Below are positions 50,587-60,235 of a DNA stretch of 64,000 bases, in pieces (positions within the stretch are counted from its first letter, which is position 1; the number at the start of each line of letters is the position of its first letter). The notes beneath the pieces were generated by a model that was given only the letters and a program-made list of their open reading frames with translations, was not told where the DNA came from and made no database searches. A program made the translations under genes and the position numbers. Origin of the DNA: FEB-7 sp963698265 (GTDB taxonomy: Bacteria > Pseudomonadota > Gammaproteobacteria > Burkholderiales > Usitatibacteraceae); contig CAVOQC010000005.1 of assembly GCA_963698265.1 (NCBI GenBank), forward strand, positions 124,001 to 188,000. Direction: 5' to 3'.

Positions 50587-51324
50587 TCAGGTGGCGGCCG
50601 GCGCCGCGCCCGATTCCCCGAAGACTTCCGCGTAGCCCGCGTAGGTGCTCGCGACCATCACCGGTATGACGACGAGCAGCCCCAGTCCCCAGGGCAGGGC
50701 GCCGAGCACGAAGACGACGGTGAGCACGAGGCCGTAGGCAAGCATCGCGCCCAGGTTGGAGAGCGCCGCGTAGACGCTCCAGCGCACCGCATGGGCGGTG
50801 GAGAGCGTGTGGAAGGCGAGTATCGCGGGCGCGAACCACAGGGCGCCCTTCACGACCGCCGTCAGCGCGAGCCCCACGAGCAGGATCCATTCCTTTCCCT
50901 GCAGCCGCTGCACGTAGTCGGCGATCGTGGGAATCTCGTCGCCTTCGCCAGCCGCCCCCGGAAGCCCCAGGAGCGACATCAGGAAGAAGATCGCGATCTC
51001 GGCGATCAGGAGGATCGCGCCGAGGTTCAGGAGCGGCCGCAGGGGCCGGCGGAAACCCGTGAAGAGATCCCCCATCTCGGGAACCTCGCCGGCGAGCTGG
51101 CGGTGCGCGGCGAGGGCGAAGCTCGCGAAGAACACGGGCTGCAGCAGGTTCGCGGCGATGCCGCCGACCACCGGCACCAGCACCAGCCCGAAGGTGATGA
51201 GCATCCAGCCCGCGGAGAGCCCCGTCCACACCATGGGGTTGCCGCGGAACAGGCGCCATCCGCCGGCGATCCACGCCGGCCCGCGGGAGGGGCGCACGTC
51301 GCGGCTGCGAAGGGAGGTTTCCAT
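50587..51324 (-). CDS. BPSS1780-family membrane protein
   Basis: A 245-residue membrane protein with five or six spans. The N-terminus (GPAWIAGGWRLFRGNPMVW) and SAGWMLITFGLVLVPVVGG are characteristic of the BPSS1780 family found next to thrB in Betaproteobacteria. Function is unknown. It starts 11 bases after the thrB stop. Confidence 0.85.
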   Translation of the reverse strand: METSLRSRDVRPSRGPAWIAGGWRLFRGNPMVWTGLSAGWMLITFGLVLVPVVGGIAANLLQPVFFASFALAAHRQLAGEVPEMGDLFTGFRRPLRPLLNLGAILLIAEIAIFFLMSLLGLPGAAGEGDEIPTIADYVQRLQGKEWILLVGLALTAVVKGALWFAPAILAFHTLSTAHAVRWSVYAALSNLGAMLAYGLVLTVVFVLGALPWGLGLLVVIPVMVASTYAGYAEVFGESGAAPAAT

Positions 51325-51335
51325 GGCGTGCAACC

Positions 51336-52286
51336 CTAGTCCCCCACCGCTTCGAGCGCGCGGGCGTGGACGAGGTGGTGCTCGAGCAGGCGCCGGGAGA
51401 AGGCGTGGTCCTTCGGGATCGTCATCTCCGCGGCCTGCGGAAAGTGGTTGTACTCGAGCCGCCCGAGCCAGGTGCGCAGCGCCGCGCGGCGCAGCATCAC
51501 CGGCCAGAGCTCGCGCTCGAGATCCGTCAGGGGTCGGTGGGCGTCGTATCCCGCGAGCAAGGCGTCGGTGCGCTCGGCGTCCAGCACGCCCGGGGCGTTC
51601 GCGCACCAGTCGTTCGCGGTGATGGCGATGTCGTAGAGGAGCGCGTCGTCGCAGGCGAAGTAGAAATCGATCACGCCGCCCTCGCCGTCCTCGTCCCAGA
51701 GCACGTTGTCGCGGAAGAGGTCGCCGTGGATCACGCCTCGCGGCAGCACCGTGTCGTCATGCAGCGACTGGTAGCGGATCTCGCCCTCGACGAGCGCCGC
51801 CTCGTCGGCGGAGAGCTTCGGGCGCACGCGGGCGGCGAAGCGCTCGCACCACGCGAGGCCCCGCCAGTTGGCCAGTCCCGCGTCGTAGTCGAGGCCCGCT
51901 TCGTGGATGTCGGCGAGGATGCGGCCGGCCTTGCGGCAGTCGCCCGCCGTGGGCGACATGCGCGGCGCGCCTGCCAGGCGCGTGACGATCGCGGCGGGCT
52001 TGCCGTTCAGGTCCGCGAGATAGCCCCCGCCCTGGAGCTCCATGGGCGCAGGGCAGCGGATGCCGCGCTCGGCGAGGTGGTGCATGAGACCCACGTAGAA
52101 GGGCAGGTCCTCGCGCGCGATCTTCTCGAAGAGCGTGAGCACGTAATGCCCCGTGGTGGCGTCGAGGAAGTAGTTGGTGTTCTCGACGCCCTGGGCGATG
52201 CCCTCGAGGCCCTCGAGTTCCCCGAGGGTGTAGCGCGCGAGGAAGGCGCGCGCCTCGTCGTGCGAGACTGGCGTGAAGACTGACAT
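51336..52286 (-). CDS. thrB: Homoserine kinase, APH-fold type
   Basis: A 316-residue kinase of the ThrB type used by Betaproteobacteria and pseudomonads, unrelated to the GHMP-fold enzyme of enteric bacteria. It begins MSVFTPVSHDEARAFLARY; the ligand region GIAQGVENTNYFLDATTG, the catalytic loop GVIHGDLFRDNVLW and the metal-binding GGVIDFYFACDD are present. It phosphorylates homoserine for threonine synthesis. Confidence 0.95.
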   Translation of the reverse strand: MSVFTPVSHDEARAFLARYTLGELEGLEGIAQGVENTNYFLDATTGHYVLTLFEKIAREDLPFYVGLMHHLAERGIRCPAPMELQGGGYLADLNGKPAAIVTRLAGAPRMSPTAGDCRKAGRILADIHEAGLDYDAGLANWRGLAWCERFAARVRPKLSADEAALVEGEIRYQSLHDDTVLPRGVIHGDLFRDNVLWDEDGEGGVIDFYFACDDALLYDIAITANDWCANAPGVLDAERTDALLAGYDAHRPLTDLERELWPVMLRRAALRTWLGRLEYNHFPQAAEMTIPKDHAFSRRLLEHHLVHARALEAVGD

Positions 52287-52308
52287 CGCGGGGAGCCGTT
52301 GCCGAAGG

Positions 52309-52668
52309 CTAGAACTCGAGGAGCACCCACTGCGGGACGCGCAGGCCCGAGTCGAGGTTGTCCTGGCGGGCGAACTGGCCGTCTCCCTTGTGGTCGATCA
52401 GCACGTAAGGCCTGCCGTGGGCGGGAGTGACCTTCATCATGTAGAGCCGGCCCTTGATCCGGTACTCGGTGATCGTGCGGTCGCCCTCCGTGCGCACGGT
52501 GACCTTCGGCTCGAGCGCGGGGTCGCCCTCCACGACCGCGGGCGGCGGCGGGGCTTCCTCCAGGGGCTTGGTCCCCGGCGGGCGCGGGCGTTCCGTGGAC
52601 TGCGCGAAGGCGCCGGTGGCGAGGGCGAGGGCGAGGGGGAATGCGAGAAGGGCGAGGAAGGGGCGCAT
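52309..52668 (-). CDS. DUF2782 periplasmic protein
   Basis: A 119-residue exported protein: signal peptide ending in AFA (residues 1-22), a Pro-rich linker, then the DUF2782 domain (VTVRTEGDRTITEYRIKGRLYMMKV, in two strands, and GDGQFARQDNLDSGLRVPQWVL). Function unknown. It is commonly found beside thrB and polA in Betaproteobacteria, as here. Confidence 0.88.
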   Translation of the reverse strand: MRPFLALLAFPLALALATGAFAQSTERPRPPGTKPLEEAPPPPAVVEGDPALEPKVTVRTEGDRTITEYRIKGRLYMMKVTPAHGRPYVLIDHKGDGQFARQDNLDSGLRVPQWVLLEF

Positions 52669-52717
52669 CGAATCACGCGAACGGGGTTGTGCGCCAGTCT
52701 AGCATCCGCACGGGCGC

Positions 52718-53443
52718 TCAGAGCGCGAACTCCGCTTCGCGCTCCGAGGGCGAGAGCTCGAATCCGCGGGCGTGGTAGTGGTCGAAGATCGCGTCGACGA
52801 CCGCCTGCGGATCGTCGATGACCTGCAGCAGGTCCGCGTCGTCCGGCCCCACCATGCCGTCGACGGCGAGGCGCTCGCGGATCCACTCGCCCATCCCCTT
52901 CCAGAAGGTCGAGCCCACCAGGATCAGCGGCACGCGGCGCACCTTGCCCGTCTGCACGAGGGTGAGCACCTCGAAGAGCTCGTCCAGGGTGCCGAAGCCG
53001 CCGGGCAGCATCACGAAAGCCGAGGAGAGCTTCACGAACATCACCTTGCGCGCGAAGAAGTGCTGGAAGGTGTGCGAGATGTCCTGGTAGTGGTTGGCGT
53101 GCTGCTCGTGCGGGAGCTGGATGTTGAGTCCCACGCTGGGGCTCGACCCCGCGAAGGCGCCCTTGTTGGCCGCCTCCATGATGCCGGGGCCGCCGCCCGA
53201 GATGACCGCGAAGCCCGCGTCGGAGAGGCGCCGCGCGATGTCCTCGGCAAGCCCGTAGTAGGGCTCGCCGGGCTTCACGCGGGCGCTGCCGAAGATGGAC
53301 ACCGCCGGGTGGATCGCCCGCAGGCGCTCGGTGGCGGTGACGAACTCTGCGATAATTTCGAACATCCGCCACGCCTCGCGCGCCGAGGACTGCGTGCTGT
53401 TCGCCGGTCGCGGATCGAACTGTTTCGGAATCTTGCTGTGCAT
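52718..53443 (-). CDS. LOG-family protein (TIGR00730 type)
   Basis: A 241-residue Rossmann-fold protein with SGGGPGIMEAANKGA and the nucleotide-binding PGGFGTLDELFEVL, as in cytokinin riboside 5'-monophosphate phosphoribohydrolases. In bacteria the family cleaves nucleoside monophosphates at the N-glycosidic bond, and its physiological role is often unclear. The ATG at 53443 is only 20 bases from the divergent polA start, so the promoters must overlap the coding regions. Confidence 0.9.
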   Translation of the reverse strand: MHSKIPKQFDPRPANSTQSSAREAWRMFEIIAEFVTATERLRAIHPAVSIFGSARVKPGEPYYGLAEDIARRLSDAGFAVISGGGPGIMEAANKGAFAGSSPSVGLNIQLPHEQHANHYQDISHTFQHFFARKVMFVKLSSAFVMLPGGFGTLDELFEVLTLVQTGKVRRVPLILVGSTFWKGMGEWIRERLAVDGMVGPDDADLLQVIDDPQAVVDAIFDHYHARGFELSPSEREAEFAL

Positions 53444-53463
53444 GGCGGGCCCTGGGCGGTGAC

Positions 53464-56232
53464 ATGAACGAATCGAAGAAGCGTCTGCTGCTGGTCGACG
53501 CCTCGAGCTACCTCTATCGCGCGTTCCACGCGATGCCGGAACTGCGAAGCCCCGCGGGGGAGCCGACGGGCGCGATCATGGGCGTGGTGCACATGCTGAG
53601 GAAGCTCGCAGCCGACTGTCCCTCGGATTATATCGCCGCGGTCTTCGATCCCAAGGGAAAGACCTTCCGGGACGACATCTATCCCGACTACAAGGCCACG
53701 CGCCAGGCGATGCCCGAGGACCTCGCGGCCCAGATCGCGCCGCTCTTCGAGGTGATCCGCGCGCTCGGCTGGCCCCTCGTGGTGGTCGACGGCGTGGAGG
53801 CCGACGACGTGATCGGCACGCTCGCGCGCCGGGCGGAAGCCGAGCACGGCTGGCACACGCTCATCTCCACGGGCGACAAGGACCTCACGCAACTCGTCAC
53901 CGGCCGCGTGACGTGGATGAACACCATGTCCAACGAGACCCTCGACCCCGCGGGCGTCGAGGCCAAGTTCGGCGTCCCGCCGGAGCGCATCGTCGACTAC
54001 CTGGCACTCATGGGAGACACGGTCGACAACGTCCCCGGCGTGGACAAGGTGGGCCCGAAGACCGCGGCGAAGCTCGTGCAGCAGTACGGCGGCCTCGACG
54101 AGGTGATGGCGCACGCGGACGAGGTGAAGGGCGTGGTGGGCGAGAACCTGCGGAAGGCGCTCGACTGGCTTCCCACCGGCCGCACGCTGGTCACGGTGAA
54201 GACCGACGTGGCGCTTCCGTTCGCGATCGACGCACTCGTGCAGGGCGAGCCGGACAAGGCCGCACTCGCGGTGCTCTACGAGCGGTTCGGGTTTCGCAGC
54301 CTGCGGGAAGGCCTGGACAAGGGCGATGGCGCCGAGACCGCCGCGCCGCGTGCCGCGAAACCTTCCCCTGTCGCCAGCGCGCCGCAACCGGCCTCACCCG
54401 GTTCGCCCGCGACTGCGTTCGTCGACACCCGCCAGTACGAAATGGTGATGGACGAAGCCGCGCTCGAAGGATGGATCGCGAAGATCGAGACGGCGGAACT
54501 CACCTGCTTCGACACCGAGACCACGAGCCTCGACCCCCTGGCGGCCGAGCTCGTGGGCCTCTCCTTTTGCGTGGAAGCGGGCGAAGCCTGCTACGTGCCG
54601 CTCTCCCACCGCTACCCCGGCGCACCCGACCAGCTCGATCGCGAAGCCACGCTCGCGCGGCTCAAGCCCTGGTTCGAGAACGCGCGCCACCGCAAGGTCG
54701 GCCAGAACGCCAAGTACGACCGGCACGTCCTCGCCAACCACGGCATCGCGGTCGGCGGCGTCGTGCACGACACGCTGCTCGCCTCCTACGTGCTGGAGAG
54801 CCACCAGCGCCACGACATGGATTCGCTCGCCATGCGCCACCTCGGCGTGAAGACGATCGCCTACGAGGAGGTGGCGGGCAAGGGCGCGTCCTCCATCCCC
54901 TTCGACCAGGTGAGCGTGGAGACCGCGACCGGCTACTCCGCCGAGGACGCCGACGTCACCTTCCAGCTGCACCGCGCGCTTTGGCCGCGCATAGAGGCCG
55001 AGTCGGGCTTGCGGCACATCTACGCGGACATCGAGATCCCGGTCGCCGGCGTGCTCCTCGCGATGGAGCGCAACGGCGTCCTCATCGACGCGGCCCTCCT
55101 CGCCACCCAGGGCGGCGAGCTGGGCACAAAGATGCTGGCCCTCGAGGCGAAGGTGCACGAGCTCGCCGGGCAGCCCTTCAACCTCGCGAGCCCGAAGCAG
55201 CTGGGCGAAATCCTCTTCGGGCAGCTGAAGCTCCCGGTGGTGAAGAAGACTCCTTCGGGCGCGCCCTCGACCGACGAGGAGGTGCTCGAGAAGCTCGCAC
55301 TCGACCACCCGCTGCCCAAGGCGCTGCTCGAGCACCGCGCGATGTCGAAGCTGAAGAGCACCTACGCCGACAAGCTGCCGCGCATGGTGAATGCGCGCAC
55401 CGGCCGCGTGCACACCAACTACGCGCAGGCGGTCGCGGTCACCGGGCGCCTGTCCTCCACGGACCCGAACCTGCAGAACATCCCGGTGCGCACCGCCGAA
55501 GGCCGCCGCATCCGCGAGGCCTTCGTCGCCCCGCCCGGATCGAAGATCGTTTCGGCGGACTACTCGCAGATCGAGCTGCGCATCATGGCGCACCTGTCCG
55601 GGGACCAGGGCCTCATCGACGCCTTCGCCGCGGGCGAGGACATCCACCGCCACACCGCCTCCGAAGTCTTTGGCGCAGCGGCCGGCGACGTGACGAGCGA
55701 GCAGCGCCGCTACGCCAAGGTGATCAACTTCGGCTTGATCTACGGCATGAGCGCCTTCGGTCTCGCGGGGAATCTCGGCATCGAGCGCGCCGCGGCGCAG
55801 AGCTACATGGACAAGTATTTCCAGCGCTATCCGGGCGTGGCGGCCTACATGGAGCGCACGAGGAACGATGCGCGGGAGCGCGGCTGGGTGGAGACCGTCT
55901 TCGGCCGCCGCCTCTGGCTTCCCGACATCGCGTCCGCGAACCAGGCGCGGCGCCAGGGCGCGGAACGCCAGGCGATCAACGCGCCGATGCAGGGAACGGC
56001 GGCGGACCTCATCAAGCTCGCGATGCTCGCGGTGCAGGGCTGGATCGAGGGCGAGAAGCTCGCGACCAAGCTCGTGATGCAGGTGCACGACGAGCTGGTG
56101 CTGGAGGTGCCCGAAGGCGAGCTCGAGCGCGTGAAGCCGCAGGTCGAGCGGCTGATGACCGGCGTGGCCGCGCTCGACGTGCCGCTGGTGGTCGAGGCGG
56201 GCGTGGGCGAGAACTGGGAAAAGGCCCATTGA
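53464..56232 (+). CDS. polA: DNA polymerase I
   Basis: A 922-residue polymerase with all three activities. The 5'-3' exonuclease domain fills residues 1-290 (AVFDPKGKTFRDDIYPDYKATR and VEADDVIGTLARRA). The 3'-5' exonuclease has all its metal ligands: FDTETTSL, NAKYD and YSAEDAD. The polymerase domain has motif A VSADYSQIELRIMAHL, motif B RRYAKVINFGLIYGMS and motif C QVHDELVLEVP. It acts in repair and Okazaki fragment processing. Confidence 0.97.
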   Translation: MNESKKRLLLVDASSYLYRAFHAMPELRSPAGEPTGAIMGVVHMLRKLAADCPSDYIAAVFDPKGKTFRDDIYPDYKATRQAMPEDLAAQIAPLFEVIRALGWPLVVVDGVEADDVIGTLARRAEAEHGWHTLISTGDKDLTQLVTGRVTWMNTMSNETLDPAGVEAKFGVPPERIVDYLALMGDTVDNVPGVDKVGPKTAAKLVQQYGGLDEVMAHADEVKGVVGENLRKALDWLPTGRTLVTVKTDVALPFAIDALVQGEPDKAALAVLYERFGFRSLREGLDKGDGAETAAPRAAKPSPVASAPQPASPGSPATAFVDTRQYEMVMDEAALEGWIAKIETAELTCFDTETTSLDPLAAELVGLSFCVEAGEACYVPLSHRYPGAPDQLDREATLARLKPWFENARHRKVGQNAKYDRHVLANHGIAVGGVVHDTLLASYVLESHQRHDMDSLAMRHLGVKTIAYEEVAGKGASSIPFDQVSVETATGYSAEDADVTFQLHRALWPRIEAESGLRHIYADIEIPVAGVLLAMERNGVLIDAALLATQGGELGTKMLALEAKVHELAGQPFNLASPKQLGEILFGQLKLPVVKKTPSGAPSTDEEVLEKLALDHPLPKALLEHRAMSKLKSTYADKLPRMVNARTGRVHTNYAQAVAVTGRLSSTDPNLQNIPVRTAEGRRIREAFVAPPGSKIVSADYSQIELRIMAHLSGDQGLIDAFAAGEDIHRHTASEVFGAAAGDVTSEQRRYAKVINFGLIYGMSAFGLAGNLGIERAAAQSYMDKYFQRYPGVAAYMERTRNDARERGWVETVFGRRLWLPDIASANQARRQGAERQAINAPMQGTAADLIKLAMLAVQGWIEGEKLATKLVMQVHDELVLEVPEGELERVKPQVERLMTGVAALDVPLVVEAGVGENWEKAH

Positions 56233-57194
56233 ACGCGATCGACCAGGCGGCCGAGGCGCTCTGCGCGGGCGAGCTCGTCGCGCTGCCCACGGAAACCGTC
56301 TACGGCCTCGGCGCCGATGCGACCAACCCGGCGGCGGTGGCCAAGATCTTCGCGCTGAAGGGCCGCCCCGCGGACCACCCGCTCATCGTGCACCTCGCGC
56401 CGGAGGCACGGCTGGAGGAGTGGGCCGCGGAGATTCCCGAGGGCGCGAGAAAGCTCGCCACGGCGTTCTGGCCCGGCCCGCTCACGCTGATCCTGAAGAA
56501 GTCCGCGCGCGTGCCCGCCATCGTCACCGGCGGGCAGGACTCCGTGGGCCTGCGCTGCCCTTCGCACCCGGTGGCACAGGCGTTGCTGCGCGCATTCGGC
56601 AAAGTGGGCAGCGGTGCGGTGGCCGCGCCCTCCGCCAACCGCTTCGGCCACGTGAGCCCGACGACCGCGCAGCACGTGCGCGACGAGTTCGGAGAGGACC
56701 TGCGGGTGATCGACGGCGGCGCGTGCGAGGTGGGGCTGGAGTCCACTATCGTCGATCTCTCGCGCGGCGCCGCGGTATTGCTGCGCCCGGGGGCGATCAC
56801 GCGCTCGCAGCTGGAGGCCGCGCTGGGCGTACCGCTTCGCGAACGCGACGCCTGCGCGCCGAGAGCCTCCGGCACGCTCGCCGCGCACTACGCGCCGGCC
56901 ACGCCGGTTCGATTGGTCGCCTCCGGCGAGCTGTTGCAGGCGGTGGCGAACGCCGGCTGCGCGGCCGTGCTCGCGATGCGGGACGCAACGGCTGGGGCGG
57001 TCGCGTGGATCGCAGCTCCTCGGGACCCCGCGCGCTACGGCCACGATCTCTACGCGAGCCTGCGCGCGCTCGATGCGGCGCGCGCACGCGAGATCCTCGT
57101 GGAAGCGCCCCCGGCAGCACCCGAATGGGAAGCGGTGAACGACCGCCTGTCGCGCGCAGCGGCCGGTGCAACTTCGTTCGACGACGAGCCCTAG
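56229..57194 (+). CDS. Threonylcarbamoyl-AMP synthase (Sua5 type)
   Basis: A 321-residue protein with an N-terminal YrdC domain (ALPTETVYGLGADATN, KIFALKGRPADHPLIVH, APSANRFGHVSPT) and a C-terminal Sua5 domain (SGTLAAHYAPATPVRLV). It makes threonylcarbamoyl-AMP for the t6A37 tRNA modification. The start is TTG at 56229, overlapping the polA stop (TTGA); this odd start is needed because no ATG or GTG precedes the conserved region. Confidence 0.92.
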   Translation: MNAIDQAAEALCAGELVALPTETVYGLGADATNPAAVAKIFALKGRPADHPLIVHLAPEARLEEWAAEIPEGARKLATAFWPGPLTLILKKSARVPAIVTGGQDSVGLRCPSHPVAQALLRAFGKVGSGAVAAPSANRFGHVSPTTAQHVRDEFGEDLRVIDGGACEVGLESTIVDLSRGAAVLLRPGAITRSQLEAALGVPLRERDACAPRASGTLAAHYAPATPVRLVASGELLQAVANAGCAAVLAMRDATAGAVAWIAAPRDPARYGHDLYASLRALDAARAREILVEAPPAAPEWEAVNDRLSRAAAGATSFDDEP

Positions 57195-57234
57195 CGCCTG
57201 CGGACGCCCGGGTCCGGCCGTCCGGCCGGTGCCG

Positions 57235-57480
57235 TCAGTCCAGCGCGGGCAGCTTCGCCAGCAGCTTCGCGTAGCGCACGTTGTCGAACTGCCGCGACGC
57301 CGCGAGCATGGCCTGCATCTCGTTTCGCGCGACGGCGGCGATCAACTGCATCGCCTCGCCCTCGGAGTTACCCGCGGCCACCAGCCGGTCGAGTGTGGCC
57401 TTCGTCTCCGGCGGGTCTCCCGTCTCGAGCTGGCTCTGGACGACCTCCATGTAGGCGTCCTTGACGGTTCTGTCGTTCAC
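57235..57480 (-). CDS. Hypothetical small helical protein, 81 residues
   Basis: A soluble, mainly helical protein: ETGDPPETKATLDRLVAAGNSEGEAM and LIAAVARNEMQAMLAAS suggest two or three helices. I recall similar short sequences as conserved hypotheticals, but no function. The start is GTG at 57480. It is 43 bases downstream of ccmI on the same strand and may be in the same transcript. Confidence 0.65.
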   Translation of the reverse strand: MNDRTVKDAYMEVVQSQLETGDPPETKATLDRLVAAGNSEGEAMQLIAAVARNEMQAMLAASRQFDNVRYAKLLAKLPALD

Positions 57481-57523
57481 GAGCTTCTCCCCCAGTTCCT
57501 GACGGCGCCATTCTGCACCCGGA

Positions 57524-58393
57524 TCAGCGCGGCGTCATGCCCCCGGAGGAAGCGAGCCTTTCGGCGCGGGTGATGGCGAGGGCGAGTTCGGCCCGCCGCG
57601 GGTCCGCTGCATCGAGCAGCGCGTGCAGCGCCTTCCAGTGGAGCGCGGCGGCGGCGTGATCGCCCTTCTCGGTGGCGAGGCTTCCCGCGAGCTCCAGCGC
57701 GCGGGGGTGCGCCGGATCGATCGCGAGCGCCCTGGCGAGGAGTCCTTCGGGGCGTCCCACGAGGGTCCGTCCTTCGGCCATTCCGGTGGCTTCCGCGTAG
57801 TCGATCCAGATGTCGGCATCGGCGGCGACCTTTCGCGAGGACTCGATCGCGCGCCCGAAGGCGGTTGCGGCCTCGAGGTAGCGCTCGAGCGCGAGATCGA
57901 CGCGCCCGAGGAGCGCCCAGGCCCGTCCGTCGGACGGGCTGTCGGCGACGTGCTTCGCGAGCCGTTCGCGGAAGGCGGGCAGGCGATCCGGCGTGAGCGG
58001 CCCGTCGATGCTCTCGAAGGCGAGCGCCGTGCCGATGGCCGCGGGACTGCCCACCTGGCCGTAGAACGCGAAGGCGGCGAGCGGGATCAGGATGGCAGTT
58101 GCCGAGGCGACGGCCCATGCGGGGTGGCGCGCGGACGCGGCCGGCGTCGCGTCGGTGAGTTCTTCCTCGGCCCGGCCGGCGAGTTCCCTGCGGGCCGCCT
58201 CGTGCTGGTCGGCGGGCAGCAGGCCCGTGGCGAGATCGCGGTCGAGCTCCGCCCACGACGCGCGCAGCGCTGCGAGATTCGCCTCGCGCGGCTCGACGTG
58301 GGCGGCGGACCGGCGGGGGAAGACGAGCCTCGCGGCCACGAAAGCCACGGCGGCGAGCGTCATCGCCCCGGCGATCGCCCAGAACGCGATCAC
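57524..58393 (-). CDS. ccmI: Cytochrome c biogenesis protein CcmI
   Basis: A 289-residue protein with two N-terminal membrane segments (residues 1-25 and about 95-112) separated by a short coiled region (LAALRASWAELDRDLATG and ARRELAGRAEEEL), then periplasmic TPR repeats (RAWALLGRVDLALERYLEAATAFGRAI and later). This is the CcmI layout; the TPR part resembles NrfG. CcmI brings apocytochrome to the haem lyase. It starts ten bases after the octahaem cytochrome stop, so it may serve that protein, including its Lys-ligated haem, in the way NrfG serves NrfA. That role is inferred. The start is GTG. Confidence 0.82.
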   Translation of the reverse strand: MIAFWAIAGAMTLAAVAFVAARLVFPRRSAAHVEPREANLAALRASWAELDRDLATGLLPADQHEAARRELAGRAEEELTDATPAASARHPAWAVASATAILIPLAAFAFYGQVGSPAAIGTALAFESIDGPLTPDRLPAFRERLAKHVADSPSDGRAWALLGRVDLALERYLEAATAFGRAIESSRKVAADADIWIDYAEATGMAEGRTLVGRPEGLLARALAIDPAHPRALELAGSLATEKGDHAAAALHWKALHALLDAADPRRAELALAITRAERLASSGGMTPR

Positions 58394-58403
58394 GCGCGCG
58401 GAC

Positions 58404-60152
58404 CTACTTCGCGGCCGCGGTGGGCGCCGTTGCCGCCGGGGCGACCGCCACGGTGCGCTTCTTCGCCATGGCTTCGTCCAGGGTCTTGATGGCCTCCTGC
58501 GAGATCACCATGCCCTTGTTGATCGACTGGTCGGCGAGCTGCGGGTTGTGGAAGTAGGACCCGTTGGAGGCGGTCCAGAATTCCCAGTGCACGTGCGACT
58601 CGTAGTGCATCTCGCGCACCGCTGCGAGGACGGATTCGTCCACGCCCAGGTTCTTCGCTTCCTCGAACTTGTCGATCATGCGCGTGAGCCAGTACTCGGC
58701 CTTGCGCAGCTTGCCCATGTAGCGGTTCCTGAGGGAGTCGACCGTGTACACCGCCTGTTCCCTGTTCCACGTCTTGTGGCAACCGAGGCAGGCCTCCTTC
58801 ACGTACTCCTTCGGGCTCGTCTGCCAGTGCGAGGTGAAGGTCTTCCCGGTCTTCGCATCCTTCTCCTTGGGCATGTGGCAGGTGTGGCACATGACGCCCT
58901 CGCGGTCATGCACGGAGCCGTAGTACACCTCGACGTCCGGGTGCTGCGCCTTCCACAAGAGCGCGCCCGTGATGGCGTGCTTGAAGTCGCGGAACTTGAG
59001 GTCACGGTAGTGCTGCGCAAGGTCGTTCACTTCCTTGAACGGGAAGTGGTTGGTGCGCGCATCGGCCATGGTCACGGGCTTGCCGGCGACGGGGTCGGTG
59101 CCCGGGTTGCAGTTGTACTCGACGTGGCACTGGCCGCACTGCAGCTTCGTGTCGTACTTGTCGAGGATCGCGATCTTGCGGGTGAAGCCGCGCTGGCCGA
59201 GGTCCTTCACGTCCACCTTCCCGGCCTTCGGGTCCTTGTGCCAGAGCGTGTCCTTCTCGGGGCGGGTGAGCGCCTGGATCAGGCCGTCGCGGATGATGCG
59301 CGGCTGCGCACCGTGCGGGTCGTGGCAGAAGATGCAATTGAGCGAGTGGTTCACGTCCTTCACGAACTCGTTCACCTTGGAGAGCCGGCTCCACTTCGCC
59401 TTCGGCTCCGGGTCGCCCATGTAGGCCCAGTCGAGGATGTGGTCCGCGGTCTTGCAGGACATGCACACCGGGTTCGCGGCGGCGGCCGTGCCGGGCTTGA
59501 AGGCCTTGTGCGGCTCACCCGGGAACTTGTCGACGAGGACGTCCCAGATCCGGAAGTTGCCGCCGGCGCGCGCGAGGTCGCCCCAGCCGTACTTGTTCTC
59601 GAATCTCCCGCCGAAGGCGCGATCGACCACGAGCTGGTCGTAGAGCGCGAAGGCGTGCGAGCGCGGCATGTTGTGCTCCTTCGTGAACCCGTGCGGGCCC
59701 ATGAGCTTCTCCCACGCCGGGTTGGGCGAGACGCCGGTCAACTGGCTCTTCTCGTTTCGCGCCGTCTTCGCGAAGTTCATCCGGTACATCGTCTCGTACT
59801 GGTTCTTGTGGCACGAGCCGCACTTGGCCGGGTCGGTGATCGTCACCGGCCGCATGCTCTTCTTCTTCAGGTGCGCCTCCGTCCCCGTGTGGCACTCGGT
59901 GCAGGCAACCGTCTTGTGCTTGCCGGGATCGTGGAACTCCTTGAGTTCCTCGTGGCACTCGATGCACTGCTTGTTTCCGGCGGGCGCCTTGGCCGTTTGC
60001 GCCGGCTTGGCGGGCGCCGCGGCGGTCTTCGCCGGGGCGGCCGGGGCGGGCTTGTCCGCCGCCGTCGCAACCGGCGCAAAGGCGAGCGCGAGCGTCGCGG
60101 CGACGGTCGCGGTTACGAGCGCCGGAAAAGATTGGAAGTAATGGAATGTCAT
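58404..60152 (-). CDS. Octahaem cytochrome c nitrite reductase-like protein (ONR)
   Basis: A 582-residue periplasmic cytochrome: signal peptide to about residue 31, then an Ala/Pro/Lys linker. Eight haem motifs are visible: CIECH (63), CTECH (84), CGSCH (111), CMSCK (230), CIFCH (273), CGQCH (339), CHTCH (422) and CLGCH (455). The fourth has Lys234, the hallmark of the catalytic haem of NrfA and of octahaem nitrite reductases, in which it is also the fourth haem. Y346 and C348 in HVEYNC match the catalytic Tyr and cross-linked Cys known for the Thioalkalivibrio enzyme; H415 in GSVHDREG fits the catalytic His. It should reduce nitrite to ammonium. An FNR-type site lies upstream. Confidence 0.88.
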   Translation of the reverse strand: MTFHYFQSFPALVTATVAATLALAFAPVATAADKPAPAAPAKTAAAPAKPAQTAKAPAGNKQCIECHEELKEFHDPGKHKTVACTECHTGTEAHLKKKSMRPVTITDPAKCGSCHKNQYETMYRMNFAKTARNEKSQLTGVSPNPAWEKLMGPHGFTKEHNMPRSHAFALYDQLVVDRAFGGRFENKYGWGDLARAGGNFRIWDVLVDKFPGEPHKAFKPGTAAAANPVCMSCKTADHILDWAYMGDPEPKAKWSRLSKVNEFVKDVNHSLNCIFCHDPHGAQPRIIRDGLIQALTRPEKDTLWHKDPKAGKVDVKDLGQRGFTRKIAILDKYDTKLQCGQCHVEYNCNPGTDPVAGKPVTMADARTNHFPFKEVNDLAQHYRDLKFRDFKHAITGALLWKAQHPDVEVYYGSVHDREGVMCHTCHMPKEKDAKTGKTFTSHWQTSPKEYVKEACLGCHKTWNREQAVYTVDSLRNRYMGKLRKAEYWLTRMIDKFEEAKNLGVDESVLAAVREMHYESHVHWEFWTASNGSYFHNPQLADQSINKGMVISQEAIKTLDEAMAKKRTVAVAPAATAPTAAAK

Positions 60153-60221
60153 GGTCTTTGTCCTGTATACCCGGTGGCGGAATGACGACTTTCCACCCTA
60201 GCAGGCGAAGCCTGACCACCC

Positions 60222-60235
60222 TTGACTGAAGTCAA
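60222..60235 (-). promoter_or_regulatory. FNR/DNR-type palindrome upstream of the octahaem cytochrome gene
   Basis: The sequence TTGAC-tgaa-GTCAA is a perfect palindrome matching the layout of FNR/CRP-family boxes (TTGAT-N4-ATCAA) with one change in each half. Its centre is 76 bases before the cytochrome start; a -41.5 placement would give a start site near 60187 and a 35-base leader. Oxygen- or nitrogen-oxide-dependent activation is inferred. Confidence 0.65.
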